Source: Streptomyces sp. NRRL B-1140
GTDB taxonomy: Bacteria > Actinomycetota > Actinomycetes > Streptomycetales > Streptomycetaceae
Direction of reading: 5' to 3'
Assembly: GCF_001280065.1 (NCBI RefSeq)
Contig: NZ_LGEA01000125.1
Coordinates: 224,071 to 288,070 of the forward strand
Length of the DNA stretch: 64,000 nt
A program made the position numbers and the translations under genes. Below are positions 8,944-17,883 of this stretch, piece by piece. The notes under the pieces were generated by a model, which was not told where the DNA came from, ran no database searches, and saw only the letters and a program-made list of their open reading frames with translations. Within the stretch, counting starts at the first letter, position 1. Each line of letters starts with the position of its first letter.

Positions 8944-9366
8944 ATGTCAGACGTCTTCACCACCCGCATCCTGAACGTCAGCACCGGTGCCGCCGAGAGG
9001 GTCCTCGACATCACCGGCGACTGCGAGTCCTTCCTGCGTGAGGCGGCGGCCGGCCGCGACGGCCTCCTCAACGTCTTCGTGCCGCACGCGACGGCCGGCA
9101 TCGCCGTCCTGGAGACCGGTGCAGGCAGCGACGACGATCTCCTGGCCGCGCTGCACAGCCTGCTGCCCGCCGACGACCGCTGGCAGCACCGGCACGGCAG
9201 CCCCGGCCACGGCCGCGACCACGTCCTGCCCGCCCTCGTACCGCCCCACGCGACCCTCCCCGTGCTGGGAGGCCGGCTGGAGCTCGGCACCTGGCAGTCG
9301 GTGTGCCTGGTGGACACCAACAAGGACAACCCGGAACGGAAGGTGCGCCTGAGTTTTCTGGGGTGA
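8944..9366 (+). CDS. YjbQ/UPF0047 family protein (secondary thiamine-phosphate synthase-like)
   Basis: 140 residues from ATG 8944. It shows the UPF0047 pattern: GLLNVFVPHATAGIAVLE (the VxxxHTTA-type segment, here HATA), RWQHRHGSPGHGRDHVLPAL, LGGRLELGTWQSVCLVD and the C-terminal RKVRLSFLG. The E. coli homologue has weak thiamine-phosphate synthase activity in vitro; the physiological role is unsettled. The length is normal for the family. The following SpoIIE-type gene starts 72 bases downstream. Confidence 0.85.
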   Translation: MSDVFTTRILNVSTGAAERVLDITGDCESFLREAAAGRDGLLNVFVPHATAGIAVLETGAGSDDDLLAALHSLLPADDRWQHRHGSPGHGRDHVLPALVPPHATLPVLGGRLELGTWQSVCLVDTNKDNPERKVRLSFLG

Positions 9367-9438
9367 GCACGGTCTCGCCGCCCCCCGCGCCCGGCCGTGG
9401 GGCCGACGTGACCCGGCGCGCCGTGACGCCCGCCCGTA

Positions 9439-12400
9439 ATGCCCGTATCCTCATCAATGCCAGATTCTCTTCCGAGCAGCGGATTATCGCGGGCGCAAGT
9501 GAGGCGAAGCGTGGTTCGGTCCGGCGAGGAACCCAGGCCGGCGGGGCGTGCGACGGACGGCACGGGGCCCGCCAGTCTGCGCGAGCTCTTTCTCCAGGGC
9601 GAGCCCGTCGAGGCGGGCGTGCGGACGTCCATCCTGAACTCCTGGCAGCGCTGCCGGTCCCTCGGACTGTCGCCGGACACCCTCGACCTGCCCTACCGGG
9701 AGGACTTCGACGCGGGCGGCCGGATCGTCCGGGCGGCCGTGCCGGTCCTCGACCGGCTGCAGTCCACGTTCGCCGGCAGTCAGGTCAACATCTCGGTCGC
9801 CGACGCCGACGGGACGGTCCTGCTGCGCCGCTTCGGGGACCCGTCGATGGCCCGGAGCCTGCCCGCCATCCAGGTCGTCCCGGGCTTCGTGTTCGCCGAG
9901 CAGGTCGCCGGCACCAACGGCATCGGGCTGGCCCTGGCGGAACGGCAGCTCATCCGGGTCTACGGCGCCGAGCACTTCGCGCAGCGCTCCCAGCAGAACG
10001 CCTGTGTGGCGATGCCCGTCCGGGACCCGCTCAGCGGGCGCATCGAGGGCGTCCTGTGCCTCGGCTATCCGCGTACCTTCGAGCGGCCCGCGCTGGGTGT
10101 CGCCATCCGCCGGGCCGCCGAGGGCATCGAGCGGCGGCTGCTGGGGCAGAGTTCCTCGCGCGAGCAGGCCCTGCTGCGGACGTACCTGGCCGCCGGGGCC
10201 GGGACGGCCGGTCCGCGCCGTGGCATGGCGCTGGATGCGCTGGCGAACCAGTTCCACCCCAGTGACCAGGCGATCCTCCGGGAGAAGGCCGCCGAACTGA
10301 TCTCCGGGGCGCAGCGCGGCGCCGTCGAGGTGACCCTGCCCGACGGCCGGCGGGTGACGCTGGTGAGCCATCCGGTGACGAGCGGCTCCGGGGTGCGGGG
10401 GTTCGCCATCGAGGCCCTGTTGCCGGACTTCCCGGTGAGGGAGCCGCTCGTCATACCCCACCAGACGGACGAGCTGTCCGGTCTCGGCGCCCCCGCCGTC
10501 CCACTCTCGGCCACGCGCCCGGCGCTCAGCCTGCCGGCCGGTCACCTCACCGCATCCCCCCGCCCCGCCGTGCCGACGCCCGACGGAGACGGTGGAACAG
10601 CGGGCCCGGACGGCACCGACGGGCTCCGCGCGGCCACAGGCGCCGACGGAACCGTCCCCACGGGCGGCGACCCGCCCCCCGCCGGGCACGCCACGGCGGA
10701 CCGTGCGCCGAGGGCCGACGGGGCTGCCGCGGCGGGGGGCGACCGGCGTTCCGCCGAGCCCGGTGCTGCTGTCCCGGGCGACGGGGCCCCGAGCGCGGTC
10801 GAGCCCGACGGGGCTCTCGTGGCCCACGGCGGCAGGGGCGCCGTGGGCGAGCGGCAGTCCGAGGCGGCCTTCCCGGCCCGGGGCCTGGTGATGCTGGGGG
10901 AGCCGCAGGTGGGGGCCTATGCCCTCGCGGCGCGCCGGCGTCTGGAGTTGCTGTCCGAGGCCAGCACCCGCATCGGCACCACCCTGGACGTGCGTCGCAC
11001 CGCCGAGGAACTGGCCGAGACAGCGGTCCCCGGACTGGCCGACTTCGTCACCATCGACCTGCCCGACGCGGTGCTGCGCGGCGAGGAGTCCGCCGACCCC
11101 CTCGCCGACCTGCGCCGCACCGTCGTCCACGGCCTCCGCGAAGGCCTGCCCTTCACACCGGCCGGCAAGCGCATCGACTTCGGCCCGGCCACGCCCCAGC
11201 TGCGCTGCCTCAGCAGCGGCGAGGCCGTGCTGGAACCAGACCTGAAGGCCGCCGAGGGCTGGCTCGCCCAGGACCCCGAGCCCACCTCAAGGCTGCTGGC
11301 TCACGTGCACTCGCTCATCGCCGTGCCCCTGCTCGCCCGCGGTGTCGTCCTGGGCGTCGCCTGCTTCTACCGCGCGGAGGGCTCCTTCGGCGACGACGAC
11401 CGCTCCCTCGCCCAGGAACTGGCCTCCCGCGCCGCCCTGTCCATCGACAACGCCCGGCGCTACACCCATGAACGCACCATGGTTCTGGCCCTCCAGCGCC
11501 GTCTCCTCCCGCACGGCCTGCCCGACCAGGACGCCGTCGAGGTCGCCCACCGCTACCTGCCCGCCGAGTCGGACGTGGGCGGTGACTGGTACGACGTCAT
11601 CCCCCTGCCCGGCGCCCGGGTCGGTCTCCTCGTCGGCGACGTCGTCGGTCACGGCATGCTCTCCGCGGCCACCATGGGCCGGCTGCGCACCGCCGCCCGC
11701 AGCTTCGCCGAGCTCGACTTCCCGCCGGACGAGGTCCTCACCCACCTGGACAACCTCGTGGGCCGCCTCGACCGGGAGGACCCCGACGGCAAGGGCGCCG
11801 GTGTCATCGGTGCGACCTGCCTCTACGCGGTCTACGACGCGGCGGCCCAGACCTGTCTGATGGCCCGCGCCGGCCACCCGCCCCCCGCGCTCGTCCGCCC
11901 CGACGGCACCGTGACCTACCCCGACCTGCCGGCCGGCCCTCCACTCGGTCTCGGGGGCCTGCCCTTCGACGCCGTCGAGGTCGGTCTTCCCGAGGGCAGC
12001 CAGCTCGTGCTGTACACCGACGGGCTCATCGAGGACCGGCACCGCGACGTCGACGTGGTCCTGGAGCAGTTGCGCGAGGCCCTGGCCCACCCCGGGCGCG
12101 CCCCCGAGGAGACCTGCCAGGCGGTCCTGGACACGGTGGCGCCCGCACACCCGCACGACGACATCGCCCTGCTCGTCGCCCGCGTGCACGCCCTGGACCC
12201 CGACCGGATCGCCACCTGGGAGCTGCCCGCCGACCCGGCCCTCGTCGGCGAGATACGGGCGTCCGCCGTCCGGTGGCTGTCCGACCGGGGGCTCGACGAG
12301 ACCGGGTTCGCCGCGGAGCTGATCCTCAGCGAGCTGATCACCAACGCCGTCCGGCACGGCGCCGAGCCCATCCGGGTGCGGCTGCTCTACGACCGGAGCC

Positions 12401-12576
12401 TGATCTGCGAGGTCTCCGACGCCAGCAACACCGCACCGCACCTGCGCCGGGCGGCCAGTACGGACGAGGGCGGCCGCGGTCTGTTCCTCGTCGCGCAGCT
12501 GTCGCAGAGCTGGGGCACGCGCTACCTGCCCGAGGGCAAGGTCATCTGGGCCGAGTGCGGGCTCGACGCCGGGTGA
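9439..12576 (+). CDS. SpoIIE-type PP2C phosphatase with AcoR-like GAF sensor and HATPase domain
   Basis: 1045 residues. Residues about 40-250 resemble the GAF sensor of AcoR-type activators: NSWQRCRSLGLSP, NISVADADGTVLLRRFGD, GTNGIGLALAE, QNACVAMPVRDP. A low-complexity Ala/Gly/Pro/Asp linker (about 340-485) follows. A second GAF domain occupies about 490-675. The PP2C/SpoIIE phosphatase starts near 700 (VGGDWYDVIPL, VGDVVGHGM, CLMARAGHPPPALV, LVLYTDGLIE, HDDIALLV). A GHKL ATPase/anti-sigma-like domain follows (ELILSELITNAVRHG, EVSDAS, DEGGRGLFLVAQL). Such proteins control anti-anti-sigma factors by dephosphorylation and kinase activity. ATG 9457 is an alternative start. Confidence 0.87.
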   Translation: MPVSSSMPDSLPSSGLSRAQVRRSVVRSGEEPRPAGRATDGTGPASLRELFLQGEPVEAGVRTSILNSWQRCRSLGLSPDTLDLPYREDFDAGGRIVRAAVPVLDRLQSTFAGSQVNISVADADGTVLLRRFGDPSMARSLPAIQVVPGFVFAEQVAGTNGIGLALAERQLIRVYGAEHFAQRSQQNACVAMPVRDPLSGRIEGVLCLGYPRTFERPALGVAIRRAAEGIERRLLGQSSSREQALLRTYLAAGAGTAGPRRGMALDALANQFHPSDQAILREKAAELISGAQRGAVEVTLPDGRRVTLVSHPVTSGSGVRGFAIEALLPDFPVREPLVIPHQTDELSGLGAPAVPLSATRPALSLPAGHLTASPRPAVPTPDGDGGTAGPDGTDGLRAATGADGTVPTGGDPPPAGHATADRAPRADGAAAAGGDRRSAEPGAAVPGDGAPSAVEPDGALVAHGGRGAVGERQSEAAFPARGLVMLGEPQVGAYALAARRRLELLSEASTRIGTTLDVRRTAEELAETAVPGLADFVTIDLPDAVLRGEESADPLADLRRTVVHGLREGLPFTPAGKRIDFGPATPQLRCLSSGEAVLEPDLKAAEGWLAQDPEPTSRLLAHVHSLIAVPLLARGVVLGVACFYRAEGSFGDDDRSLAQELASRAALSIDNARRYTHERTMVLALQRRLLPHGLPDQDAVEVAHRYLPAESDVGGDWYDVIPLPGARVGLLVGDVVGHGMLSAATMGRLRTAARSFAELDFPPDEVLTHLDNLVGRLDREDPDGKGAGVIGATCLYAVYDAAAQTCLMARAGHPPPALVRPDGTVTYPDLPAGPPLGLGGLPFDAVEVGLPEGSQLVLYTDGLIEDRHRDVDVVLEQLREALAHPGRAPEETCQAVLDTVAPAHPHDDIALLVARVHALDPDRIATWELPADPALVGEIRASAVRWLSDRGLDETGFAAELILSELITNAVRHGAEPIRVRLLYDRSLICEVSDASNTAPHLRRAASTDEGGRGLFLVAQLSQSWGTRYLPEGKVIWAECGLDAG

Positions 12577-12665
12577 GGCGACCATCGGCGGTGCGCCGGG
12601 GGAGGCCATTCCCGGTCGGAGCCGCGGCAGGATGGAAAATGCCCGGAATGCTGTAATTTGATCGC

Positions 12666-14219
12666 GTGCGCGACGTTCCCGACACGCCCCCGGAGACGGC
12701 TTCGCCCTTCGGGCCGGTACCCCTGGTCCGGATCCGCGGACTCAGCAAGCGGTTCGGCGGCACCGTCGCGCTGGCCGGGGCCGACCTCGACGTCCATCCC
12801 GGCAGCGTCCTGGCCCTCCTCGGGCCCAACGGCGCCGGGAAGTCCACCCTCATCAAGATCCTCGCCGGGGTTCACGACCCCGACGCGGGGCAGGTCACCG
12901 TCGCCGGGGAACCCCTCGGCAGCCCCACCGCCAGCCGGGCCATGTCCTTCATCCACCAGGACCTCGGCCTCGTGGAATGGATGACGGTGGCCGAGAACAT
13001 CGCTTTGACCGCCGGGTACGGGCGGCGCCGGTCCGGGCTGATCTCCTGGCGGCGCACCCGCGCACGCTGTGTCGAGGCCCTGCGGATCGTCGCCGCACAC
13101 CTCGATCCGGACACGCCGGTCCACGATCTCGCGCCGGCCGACCGCTCGCTGGTGGCGATCGCCCGGGCCCTGGCCGCACGCGCCCGGCTCATCGTCCTCG
13201 ACGAGCCGACCGCCCGCCTGCCCGCCGCGGACTGCGACCGGCTCTTCCGCGTCCTGCACGACCTGCGCGACCGAGGGCACGCGGTCCTCTACGTCAGCCA
13301 CCGCCTGGACGAGGTCTACCGGGTCGCCGACACCTTCGCCGTCCTGCGCGACGGCCGGCTCGTCAGCCACGGCCGGCTCGCCGACCACAGCCCCGCGCGT
13401 CTGGTCCACGACATCGTCGGCGAAGCGGAGGAACCGGCCGCCCACCGCCCTGCCGGACCGGCAGCCGGTGAAACCCCCGTCCTCGCCCTCGACAGCGTGC
13501 GGACCGCCCGGGCAGGGCCCGTGACCTTCGAACTCGCCGCCGGCGAGATCCTCGGTCTGGTCGGTCTCTCCGACGCCGGGCACATGGACCTGGGCCGCGC
13601 CCTCGCCGGTGCACGCCCCCTCCTCGACGGGCGGGCCGTGCTGTGCGGACGGCCGTACCACCCCCGCACGGTCGCGGAGGCCGTCGCCCTCGGAGTCGGC
13701 CTGGTGCCGGGCGACCGGCTGCGGGAGGGCTGCCTCGCCGAGCTGTCCGTAAGGGAGAACCTCCTGGCCAACCCCCGCGTGGGAGGCCCGCCCGCACCGC
13801 GCTGGATCGGCCCCCGCGCCGAACGCGCCCGGGCCGCCGCCCTCATGGACCGCTTCTCGGTGCGCCCCCGCGACAGCGAGACGCCCATCGCCACGCTGTC
13901 CGGCGGCAATCAGCAGAAGGTCATGCTCGGCCGCTGGCTGCGCACGGACCTGCGGCTGCTGATCCTGGAGGAGCCGACCGCGAGCGTCGACGTCGGCGCC
14001 AAGGCCGCGATCCACCGCCTCCTCCACGAGGCGCTGGAGTCGGGCCTCGCGGTGCTGCTGCTCTCGACCGACTTCGAGGAGGTGGCGGCCGTGTGCCGGC
14101 GCACGCTGGTCTTCGTGCGCGCAGCCGTGACGGCCGAGCTGAGCGGCCCCGCGCTCACCGTCGCCGGGCTGACCCGGGCGGCCTCGGCCATGCCCCCGTC
14201 CCCGGCCGGGCACCCGTGA
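12666..14219 (+). CDS. Sugar ABC importer, twin ATP-binding protein (RbsA/MglA type)
   Basis: 517 residues from GTG 12666. Two ATPase domains lie in tandem. The first has Walker A GPNGAGKSTLIKILAG, a degenerate signature (LAPADRSLVAIARAL), Walker B LIVLDEPTA and switch SHRLDEV. The second has a degenerate Walker A (VGLSDAGHMDLGRALAG), as is normal for RbsA-type proteins, but an intact signature LSGGNQQKVMLGRWL and LLILEEPTASVDVGAKAAI. It forms an operon with the permease (stop and start overlap at GTGA) and the binding protein. Carbohydrate import of the CUT2 class is inferred; the sugar is unknown. Confidence 0.9.
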   Translation: MRDVPDTPPETASPFGPVPLVRIRGLSKRFGGTVALAGADLDVHPGSVLALLGPNGAGKSTLIKILAGVHDPDAGQVTVAGEPLGSPTASRAMSFIHQDLGLVEWMTVAENIALTAGYGRRRSGLISWRRTRARCVEALRIVAAHLDPDTPVHDLAPADRSLVAIARALAARARLIVLDEPTARLPAADCDRLFRVLHDLRDRGHAVLYVSHRLDEVYRVADTFAVLRDGRLVSHGRLADHSPARLVHDIVGEAEEPAAHRPAGPAAGETPVLALDSVRTARAGPVTFELAAGEILGLVGLSDAGHMDLGRALAGARPLLDGRAVLCGRPYHPRTVAEAVALGVGLVPGDRLREGCLAELSVRENLLANPRVGGPPAPRWIGPRAERARAAALMDRFSVRPRDSETPIATLSGGNQQKVMLGRWLRTDLRLLILEEPTASVDVGAKAAIHRLLHEALESGLAVLLLSTDFEEVAAVCRRTLVFVRAAVTAELSGPALTVAGLTRAASAMPPSPAGHP

Positions 14220-15268
14220 CGCCCCCGCCCCGGCGCCGGCCCGGCGGCCACCACATCGGCGCCTACGGCCTGCTCGCCCTCACCGCCCTGCTCTACCTGG
14301 CCTTCTCCCTCGCCCTGCCGGACACCTTCCCCACGCTGGACACCCTCGACTCGATCCTGTCCAACCAGTCGATCCCGGCGGTCCTCGCGCTCGCCGCCAT
14401 GGTGCCCGTCGTCACCGGCGCGTTCGACCTCTCCATCGGCTACGGCCTGGGCCTGGCCCATGTGATGGTGCTGCAGCTCGTGGTCCACGAGGGCTGGCCC
14501 TGGCCGCTCGCCTGCCTCACCGTGCTCGCCGGAGGACTGGTCGTGGGCGTCCTCAACGGCGTCATCGTCGAGTTCGGCCGGATCGACTCCTTCATCGCCA
14601 CCCTCGGCACCGGCAGCATGATGTACGCGGTGACCGGCTGGATCACCGACGGCAGCCGGATCGTCCCCGGCCCGCAGGGCCTGCCCCCCGGTTTCACCGA
14701 CCTCTACGACTCCTCGTTCCTCGGCCTGCCGGTCCCCGCCTTCTACGTGCTCGCCCTCGCGGCCGTCCTCTGGCTGGTGCTGGAGCGGCTGCCGCTCGGC
14801 CGGTACCTGTACGTGGTCGGGTCGAACCCGCGCGCAGCCGACCTCGTGGGCATTCCCACCCGCAAGTACACCGTCCACGCGTTCGCCGCCTCGGGCCTGA
14901 TCGTCGGCTTCGCCGGGGTGCTGCTCGCCGCCCAGCAGCAGATCGGCAACCCGAGCGTCGGCCTGGACTACCTGCTGCCCGCCTTCGTCGGCGCCCTCCT
15001 CGGCTCCACGGCGATCAAACCCGGCCGGCCCAACGCCCTCGGCACCGTCGTCGCCGTCGCCGTCCTCGCCGTCGGCCTCACCGGCATCGCGCAGCTGGGC
15101 GCCGAGTTCTGGACCGTGCCGCTGTTCAACGGCGGCACCCTGCTGATCGCCGTGGGCCTGGCCGGATACGCCGCCCGCCGCCGGTTGCGCGGCGGCGCGG
15201 CCCGCGACACGCCCGCCGCGCCGCCCCCGCCCCCTCCCGAACGGGAGGGCGGCACGGCCCCGCCCTGA
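14216..15268 (+). CDS. Sugar ABC importer permease (RbsC/YjfF type)
   Basis: 350 residues from GTG 14216, which overlaps the TGA of the ATPase gene (GTGA), indicating translational coupling. It is strongly hydrophobic with about ten helices. It contains the branched-chain/ribose permease signatures TGAFDLSIGYGLGLAH, NGVIVEFGRIDSFIATLGTG and RLPLGRYLYVVGSNPRAADLVGI (the GxNxxAAxxxGI coupling loop), then GFAGVLLAAQQQIGNPSVG and LLGSTAIKPGRPN. The C-terminus ends in a Pro-rich tail. It probably acts as a homodimer with the twin ATPase. Confidence 0.9.
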   Translation: MTPPPRRRPGGHHIGAYGLLALTALLYLAFSLALPDTFPTLDTLDSILSNQSIPAVLALAAMVPVVTGAFDLSIGYGLGLAHVMVLQLVVHEGWPWPLACLTVLAGGLVVGVLNGVIVEFGRIDSFIATLGTGSMMYAVTGWITDGSRIVPGPQGLPPGFTDLYDSSFLGLPVPAFYVLALAAVLWLVLERLPLGRYLYVVGSNPRAADLVGIPTRKYTVHAFAASGLIVGFAGVLLAAQQQIGNPSVGLDYLLPAFVGALLGSTAIKPGRPNALGTVVAVAVLAVGLTGIAQLGAEFWTVPLFNGGTLLIAVGLAGYAARRRLRGGAARDTPAAPPPPPPEREGGTAPP

Positions 15269-15315
15269 CCCTGCGGCTCGCCCCGCCACGTCGATCCCCT
15301 CACTGGAGCTTCCCC

Positions 15316-16479
15316 GTGCACCACACCCGCAAGGCCGCCCCCGCAGTCCGCGCCGCACGGCTCGCCTCCTGCGCCCTGCTGGCCACGGCCGCCGCCCTCA
15401 CCGGCTGCGAACGCGGCTCCTCCGACGACGCCGACGAGAGCACGGCGGGCCCGAGCGGCTGCCCCGCCGTCCTCACCCGGGCCCGGGAGACCGTGGCCCG
15501 GGCGGAGCGGACCGACATCCCCTGGGGCGGACCCACCAGCGGCCCCCGCGCGGTGTCCGGCAAGACCCTCGTCTACGTCGCCCAGACCATGACGAACCCC
15601 GGCGTGGCGGGCGCGGCGAACGGAGTGCGCGACGCCGCCCGGGCCATCGGCTGGAACGTCCGGGTGATCGACGGCGGCGGCACCCCGGCCGGTATCCAGG
15701 CGGCCATGAGCGAAGCCGTCGCCCTGCGGCCCTCGGGCATCGTCATCGGCGGGTTCGATCCCGACTCGACGGCCCAGCAGACCGCCCGGGCCAACGCCCA
15801 GCGCATCCCACTGATCGGCTGGCACGCCGTCCCCGACCCCGGCCCCAGCAGCCGGCCCGACCTCTTCACCAACGTCACCACCCGCGTCGAGGACGTGGCC
15901 CGCATCAGCGCGCAGTGGATCATCTCCGACTCCAACGGCAGAGCCGGGGTCGTGCTCATCACCGACGCGTCGATCCCCTTCGCCCGGAACAAGTCCGACC
16001 TGATCCGCGAGGCCCTGGCCGACTGCCAGGACGTGAAGCTGCTCTCGGTGAAGAACATCCCGATCCCCGACGCGAGCAGCCGTACCCCCCGGGAGATCTC
16101 CTCCCTGCTCTCGCGCTTCCAGGACCGCTGGACCCACTCCGTGGCCATCAACGACCTGTACTTCGCCGACGCCGCCCCCGCGTTCCGCGCCGCCGGCGAG
16201 AAGGGCTCCGGCCCGCCCTTCAACATCGGGGCCGGGGACGGCGACCCGTCCGCCTTCCAGCGCGTCAACAGCGAGCAGTACCAGGCCGCCACCGTGCCCG
16301 AACCGCTGACCCTCCAGGGCTGGCAGATCGTCGACGAGTTCAACCGTGCCTTCTCCGGCCGCCCCGACAGCGGGTACGTGGCTCCCGTGCACATCGCGAC
16401 GGCCGACAACAGCGAAGGGACCACGGCCTGGGACCCCTCGGGCTACCGGGAGGCCTACCGCGCGATCTGGGGGAAATGA
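15316..16479 (+). CDS. Sugar ABC importer substrate-binding lipoprotein (RbsB type)
   Basis: 387 residues from GTG 15316, preceded by TGGAGC. The signal peptide ends in lipobox LTGC with Cys31. The mature part is a type 1 periplasmic-binding fold: TLVYVAQTMTNPGVAGAANGVRDAA, IQAAMSEAVALRPSGIVIGG, RIPLIGWHAV, RAGVVLITDASIPF, INDLYFADAAPAF and the C-terminal LTLQGWQIVDEFNRAF. It binds the ligand outside the cell and delivers it to the permease encoded just upstream. The long N-terminal extension before the first beta strand is somewhat unusual. The ligand cannot be predicted; simple sugars, autoinducer-like sugars and purine nucleosides are options. Confidence 0.9.
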   Translation: MHHTRKAAPAVRAARLASCALLATAAALTGCERGSSDDADESTAGPSGCPAVLTRARETVARAERTDIPWGGPTSGPRAVSGKTLVYVAQTMTNPGVAGAANGVRDAARAIGWNVRVIDGGGTPAGIQAAMSEAVALRPSGIVIGGFDPDSTAQQTARANAQRIPLIGWHAVPDPGPSSRPDLFTNVTTRVEDVARISAQWIISDSNGRAGVVLITDASIPFARNKSDLIREALADCQDVKLLSVKNIPIPDASSRTPREISSLLSRFQDRWTHSVAINDLYFADAAPAFRAAGEKGSGPPFNIGAGDGDPSAFQRVNSEQYQAATVPEPLTLQGWQIVDEFNRAFSGRPDSGYVAPVHIATADNSEGTTAWDPSGYREAYRAIWGK

Positions 16480-16645
16480 CGGGTCTTCAGGTGCCGATCC
16501 CTTCACGGAACATGCACGGAACCTCGGGATTCCTTTAATTCTCAAGCGCTACTGTCGCGTCAGTCGAGTGGCCGTCGGGGGTCGATCCGAGCGGGGCCCG
16601 TCCGCGGCGGCCCTCGCTCCCCCCACCTCGCACAGGAGACTCGGT

Positions 16646-17752
16646 GTGTACGACGGCGACGTAGTGGTGATCGGCGGCGGCTACGCCGGTGTCCGGCTGG
16701 CCCGGCGGCTCGACGGTACGGCCCGGGTGACGCTGGTGGACCGCAAGGAGGTCTTCTTCCACCGCGTCGCCTCCCTGCGCGCCGGGGTGCACCCCGCGTG
16801 GACGCACACGCCCTTCATCCCCTACGACCGGCTGCTGCGTCACGGACGCCTGGTCACCGGCAAGGCCGTCGGCATCGACACCGCCGAGCGGCAGGTCGTC
16901 CTCGCCACCGGCGAGCGGCTGCCGTACGACGTGGTCGTGATCGCCACCGGCGCCGACTACCCCGAGCCGGCCCGCTTCACCGGCACCACCGCCGAGGAAG
17001 CGGCCACGTCGTTCGCCGAGCACCAGCGCGACGTGGCCACGGCCGAGCACGTCCTGGTCGTCGGCGGCGGCCCGGGCGGCGTCGAACTCAGCGCCGAGAT
17101 CCGCCTCGCCCGCCCGGACGCCCGGGTCACCCTCGCCCACTCCGGGTCCGCGCTGCTCGACTCCGCGGGCAACGCCCGCCCGGGGCGCAAGGCCCTCGCC
17201 TGGCTGGAGTCCCACGACGTCGAGGTGCTGCTCGACTCCTTCATGTCGCCCGGCACCGACTTCGGCACCTACCGCGACGCCCGCGGCACGGTCGTCGAGG
17301 CCGACCTGTCCTTCTGGGCGACCGGCACCACCCCCAACACGCTCTGGCTGCGCCTGGCCGGACACGGTGACTGGCTCAACGCGGCCGGCCGCGTGAAGGT
17401 GGACCGGACGCTCCGGGTGGAGGGCAGGCTGGACGTGTTCGCCGTCGGCGACGTGAACGACGTCAGCGAACTCAAGGTCACACCGGCCGCCCTCGCCCAG
17501 GCCGACACAACCGCCCACAACATCCGTACGTACCTGCAGAGTCCGGGCAGGCACCGCAAGGACCCGCGCCTCTACCGCCCGATCCGGCGCACCCCGCTCA
17601 TCGTGCCCTTCGGGTCCGCCGACGGGCTGACCGTGCTGCCCGTGCCGGGCGGCGAATCCGCTGTCCTCGGCAGCCGTACCACCACCCTGGCCAAGGCCAA
17701 GAGCCTCATGACGCCCTACATGCGCCGTCAACTCGGGTACACGGCCGCCTGA
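16646..17752 (+). CDS. NAD(P)/FAD-dependent oxidoreductase, NDH-2/AIF-like
   Basis: 368 residues from GTG 16646, with AGGAG at 16634-16638. The two Rossmann motifs are VVVIGGGYAGVRLARRL near the start (FAD) and VLVVGGGPGGVELSAEI near residue 136 (NADH). LPYDVVVIATGADYPEP and a C-terminal VFAVGDVND complete the pyridine-nucleotide disulphide oxidoreductase class 2 layout. No C-terminal membrane segment is evident, so it is more like AIF/FSP1 or a peripheral type II NADH dehydrogenase. The last 70 or so residues lack a known motif. The electron acceptor is probably a quinone or small molecule (inference). Confidence 0.82.
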   Translation: MYDGDVVVIGGGYAGVRLARRLDGTARVTLVDRKEVFFHRVASLRAGVHPAWTHTPFIPYDRLLRHGRLVTGKAVGIDTAERQVVLATGERLPYDVVVIATGADYPEPARFTGTTAEEAATSFAEHQRDVATAEHVLVVGGGPGGVELSAEIRLARPDARVTLAHSGSALLDSAGNARPGRKALAWLESHDVEVLLDSFMSPGTDFGTYRDARGTVVEADLSFWATGTTPNTLWLRLAGHGDWLNAAGRVKVDRTLRVEGRLDVFAVGDVNDVSELKVTPAALAQADTTAHNIRTYLQSPGRHRKDPRLYRPIRRTPLIVPFGSADGLTVLPVPGGESAVLGSRTTTLAKAKSLMTPYMRRQLGYTAA

Positions 17753-17789
17753 CCCGTACCGGGCCGCCCCCGCCATCCACCCCCGGTCG

Positions 17790-17818
17790 TTACCCGCGAG
17801 TTCGGCCTGGGGTAGGGT
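17790..17818 (+). promoter_or_regulatory. Candidate vegetative promoter for the P450 gene
   Basis: TTACCC (17790-17795), a 17-base spacer and TAGGGT (17813-17818) fit a HrdB-type promoter, with a weak -35 and a good -10 for Streptomyces. It would give a leader of about 60 bases before ATG 17884. Unverified. Confidence 0.4.
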
Positions 17819-17883
17819 CCCCACCGTTTCGGCTACCGGCTGATGGTGTGCCGGTACAGGGCGTGTCGGAGGGTGGCAAGAGG

